Source of the DNA: OMOG01 sp041485845
GTDB taxonomy: Bacteria; Acidobacteriota; Terriglobia; Bryobacterales; Bryobacteraceae
Direction of reading: 5' to 3'
DNA length: 7,589 nt
NCBI GenBank assembly: GCA_041485845.1
Contig: JBGPKH010000450.1
Span: forward strand, 1-7,589
Positions 6,973-7,589 of the stretch are shown piece after piece. Position 1 is the stretch's first letter. Each line of letters starts with the position of its first letter. The notes beneath the pieces were generated by a model, which was not told where the DNA came from, did not search any database, and saw only the letters and a list, made by a program, of their open reading frames with translations. Both the position numbers and the translations under genes were made by a program.

Positions 6973-7017
6973 CGTTTTCCGTTTTTCCTCGGCGTCTCTG
7001 CGCCTCGGCGGTGAACT
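6973..7017 (-). repeat. Right arm of the inverted repeat
   Basis: Read on the minus strand, this arm starts agttcaccgccgag, continues through gcgcagagacgccgagg and ends in an A-rich aaaaacgg segment. It is the mate of 6748-6793 and is closer to the form of this dispersed repeat that I remember from other genomes. It starts at the base next to the TGA stop of the cytochrome b N-terminal gene. Confidence 0.75.
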
Positions 7018-7589
7018 TCATATTTTCTTCACGTCCTTAATCTCGCTTTCCAGCATGACCGGCGCGGGGCCCGAGATGCCTCCGTCTTTGCGGACGCGCC
7101 AGAAATGCACCACCATGAAGGCCGACGCGATGATGGGGATGGCGACGCAGTGCCAGATGTAAGCGCGGAGCAGTGCGTTGGCGTCCACGATGGATCCGCC
7201 GAGCAGGCCGAATCGCACGTCGTTGAAGGGCGTCATGCCGAGTTGCGGGCCGAAGGGTCCGGCGTGGCCCAGCAGCGGGGTGGCGCGGGCCATGTTGGTT
7301 CCCACGGTGACCGCCCAGAAGCCGAGTTGATCGTCGGGCAGCAGGTAACCGGTGAACGAAAGCAGCAGCGTGAGCACGAGCAGGATCACGCCGACGTTCC
7401 AATTGAACTCGCGGGGCTTTTTGTAAGAACCGGTGAGAAATACGCGGAACATGTGCAGCTCGACGGCGATGACCATCAAGTGCGCTGCCCAGCGATGCAT
7501 GTTGCGTAGCAACTTGCAGAATGGCACGTCGTGCTCGAGATAAAGAATGTCTCTGAAAGCAAGGATCTTCGTCGGGTGGTAATAGAACA
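7018..7589 (-). CDS. Cytochrome b, N-terminal (b6-type) subunit, 5' end cut by window edge
   Basis: This is the heme-b-carrying subunit of a Rieske/cytochrome b quinol:acceptor oxidoreductase in the cytoplasmic membrane. The reading frame stays open to the window edge (first full codon at 7587), so the apparent GTG start at 7527 is internal and the true start lies outside. Three membrane helices are visible, matching helices B, C and D. Helix B has the heme ligand pair His (7495-7497) and His (7453-7455) with 13 residues between. Helix D has His (7150-7152) and His (7105-7107) with 14 residues between, the b6-type spacing (bc1 has 13). The stretch HRWAAHLMV...LHMFRVFLTG is strongly PetB-like. 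Two oddities: the usual LPWDQ after helix C reads LPDDQ, and the loop before helix D is longer than in plant b6. Cys35 of b6f (covalent heme ci) would lie outside, so its presence cannot be judged. The protein ends at TGA (7018-7020), directly against the inverted-repeat element. Helix A and any Rieske gene lie beyond the right edge. Confidence 0.93.
   Translation of the reverse strand, partial: FYYHPTKILAFRDILYLEHDVPFCKLLRNMHRWAAHLMVIAVELHMFRVFLTGSYKKPREFNWNVGVILLVLTLLLSFTGYLLPDDQLGFWAVTVGTNMARATPLLGHAGPFGPQLGMTPFNDVRFGLLGGSIVDANALLRAYIWHCVAIPIIASAFMVVHFWRVRKDGGISGPAPVMLESEIKDVKKI

Larger units (their letters stand above)
6748..7017. repeat. About 270-bp element with imperfect terminal inverted repeats between the two cytochrome b genes
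   Basis: The spacer between the cytochrome b genes is almost wholly occupied by a fold-back structure. The left arm (about 6748-6793) and the reverse complement of the right arm (about 6973-7017) both read ttcaccgccgag, then a gcc/gag-rich segment ending gagacgccgag, then an A-rich aaaaacgg tail; they align with a few substitutions and two one-base indels. The interior has a second, shorter inverted pair and a direct repeat. The right arm begins immediately after the upstream stop codon; the left arm ends about 18 bp before the next start codon. I see no clear target-site duplication and no transposase. From memory, this repeat family occurs scattered in many Acidobacteriota, Planctomycetota and cyanobacterial genomes and is often mis-annotated as small AEAQRRR-type proteins. 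A MITE-like element or paired REP-type repeats are the likeliest readings. In the mRNA it would form a long hairpin. Confidence 0.8.

Noticed and set aside
6730..7017. The two cytochrome b genes as one gene broken by insertion
   Set aside because: A split into b6-like and subunit IV-like proteins is normal for b6f-type complexes, and each part has its own stop or start at a sensible place.
6731..7021. A 96-residue open frame on the minus strand spanning the inverted-repeat element (starts MKFTAEAQRRRG)
   Set aside because: It is the translation of the two repeat arms and their interior. This AEAQRRR signature is a familiar artefact of a dispersed non-coding repeat, and it overlaps the stop of the upstream gene.
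7018..7527. GTG at 7527 as the true start of the cytochrome b N-terminal gene
   Set aside because: The frame remains open to the window edge and the upstream residues (PTKILAFRDILYLEHDVPF) continue a sensible cytochrome b sequence; starting at 7527 would drop helix A.

Overview
All six genes in this window lie on the minus strand and read from the right edge to the left edge, so they look like one respiratory transcription unit entered in the middle. In transcription order they are: the 3' part of a cytochrome b6-type (N-terminal) cytochrome b gene (7589-7018, its start lies outside); a 288-bp spacer filled by an inverted-repeat element; a separate cytochrome b C-terminal (subunit IV-like) gene (6729-5794); a 1030-residue membrane-anchored octaheme cytochrome c (5782-2690); a lipoprotein with an amicyanin-like blue copper site (2642-1854); protoheme IX farnesyltransferase, ctaB (1806-928); and an ABC transporter ATPase (931-23) whose GTG start overlaps the ctaB stop. 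No RNA gene, CRISPR array, integrase or promoter was recognised.

The first four genes look like a Rieske/cytochrome b quinol-oxidising complex in which the usual cytochrome c1 or f is replaced by a giant multiheme protein. Quinol would be oxidised at the cytochrome b pair (with a Rieske protein presumably encoded to the right of the window). Electrons would pass through c-type hemes, and the copper lipoprotein is a plausible mobile or tethered carrier to a terminal oxidase. CtaB makes heme O, the precursor of heme A for aa3/ba3/bo3-type oxidases, so oxidase genes probably lie further left. The ABC ATPase probably has its membrane partner just beyond the left edge.

The organism is a GC-rich Gram-negative-type bacterium, judging by the lipobox lipoprotein and extracytoplasmic c-hemes. 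The split cytochrome b, large multiheme c protein, cupredoxin-like lipoprotein and the dispersed 'accgccgag..cagagacgccgagg' repeats fit Acidobacteriota (Solibacter/Bryobacter-like) best in my memory. That placement is inference with moderate to low confidence; Planctomycetota or a related phylum is possible.

The most unusual parts are the octaheme protein, with a coiled-coil insertion inside one heme domain and a two-cysteine insertion in another; the Pro-for-Glu Qo motif; and the approximately 270-bp fold-back element placed exactly between the two halves of cytochrome b.
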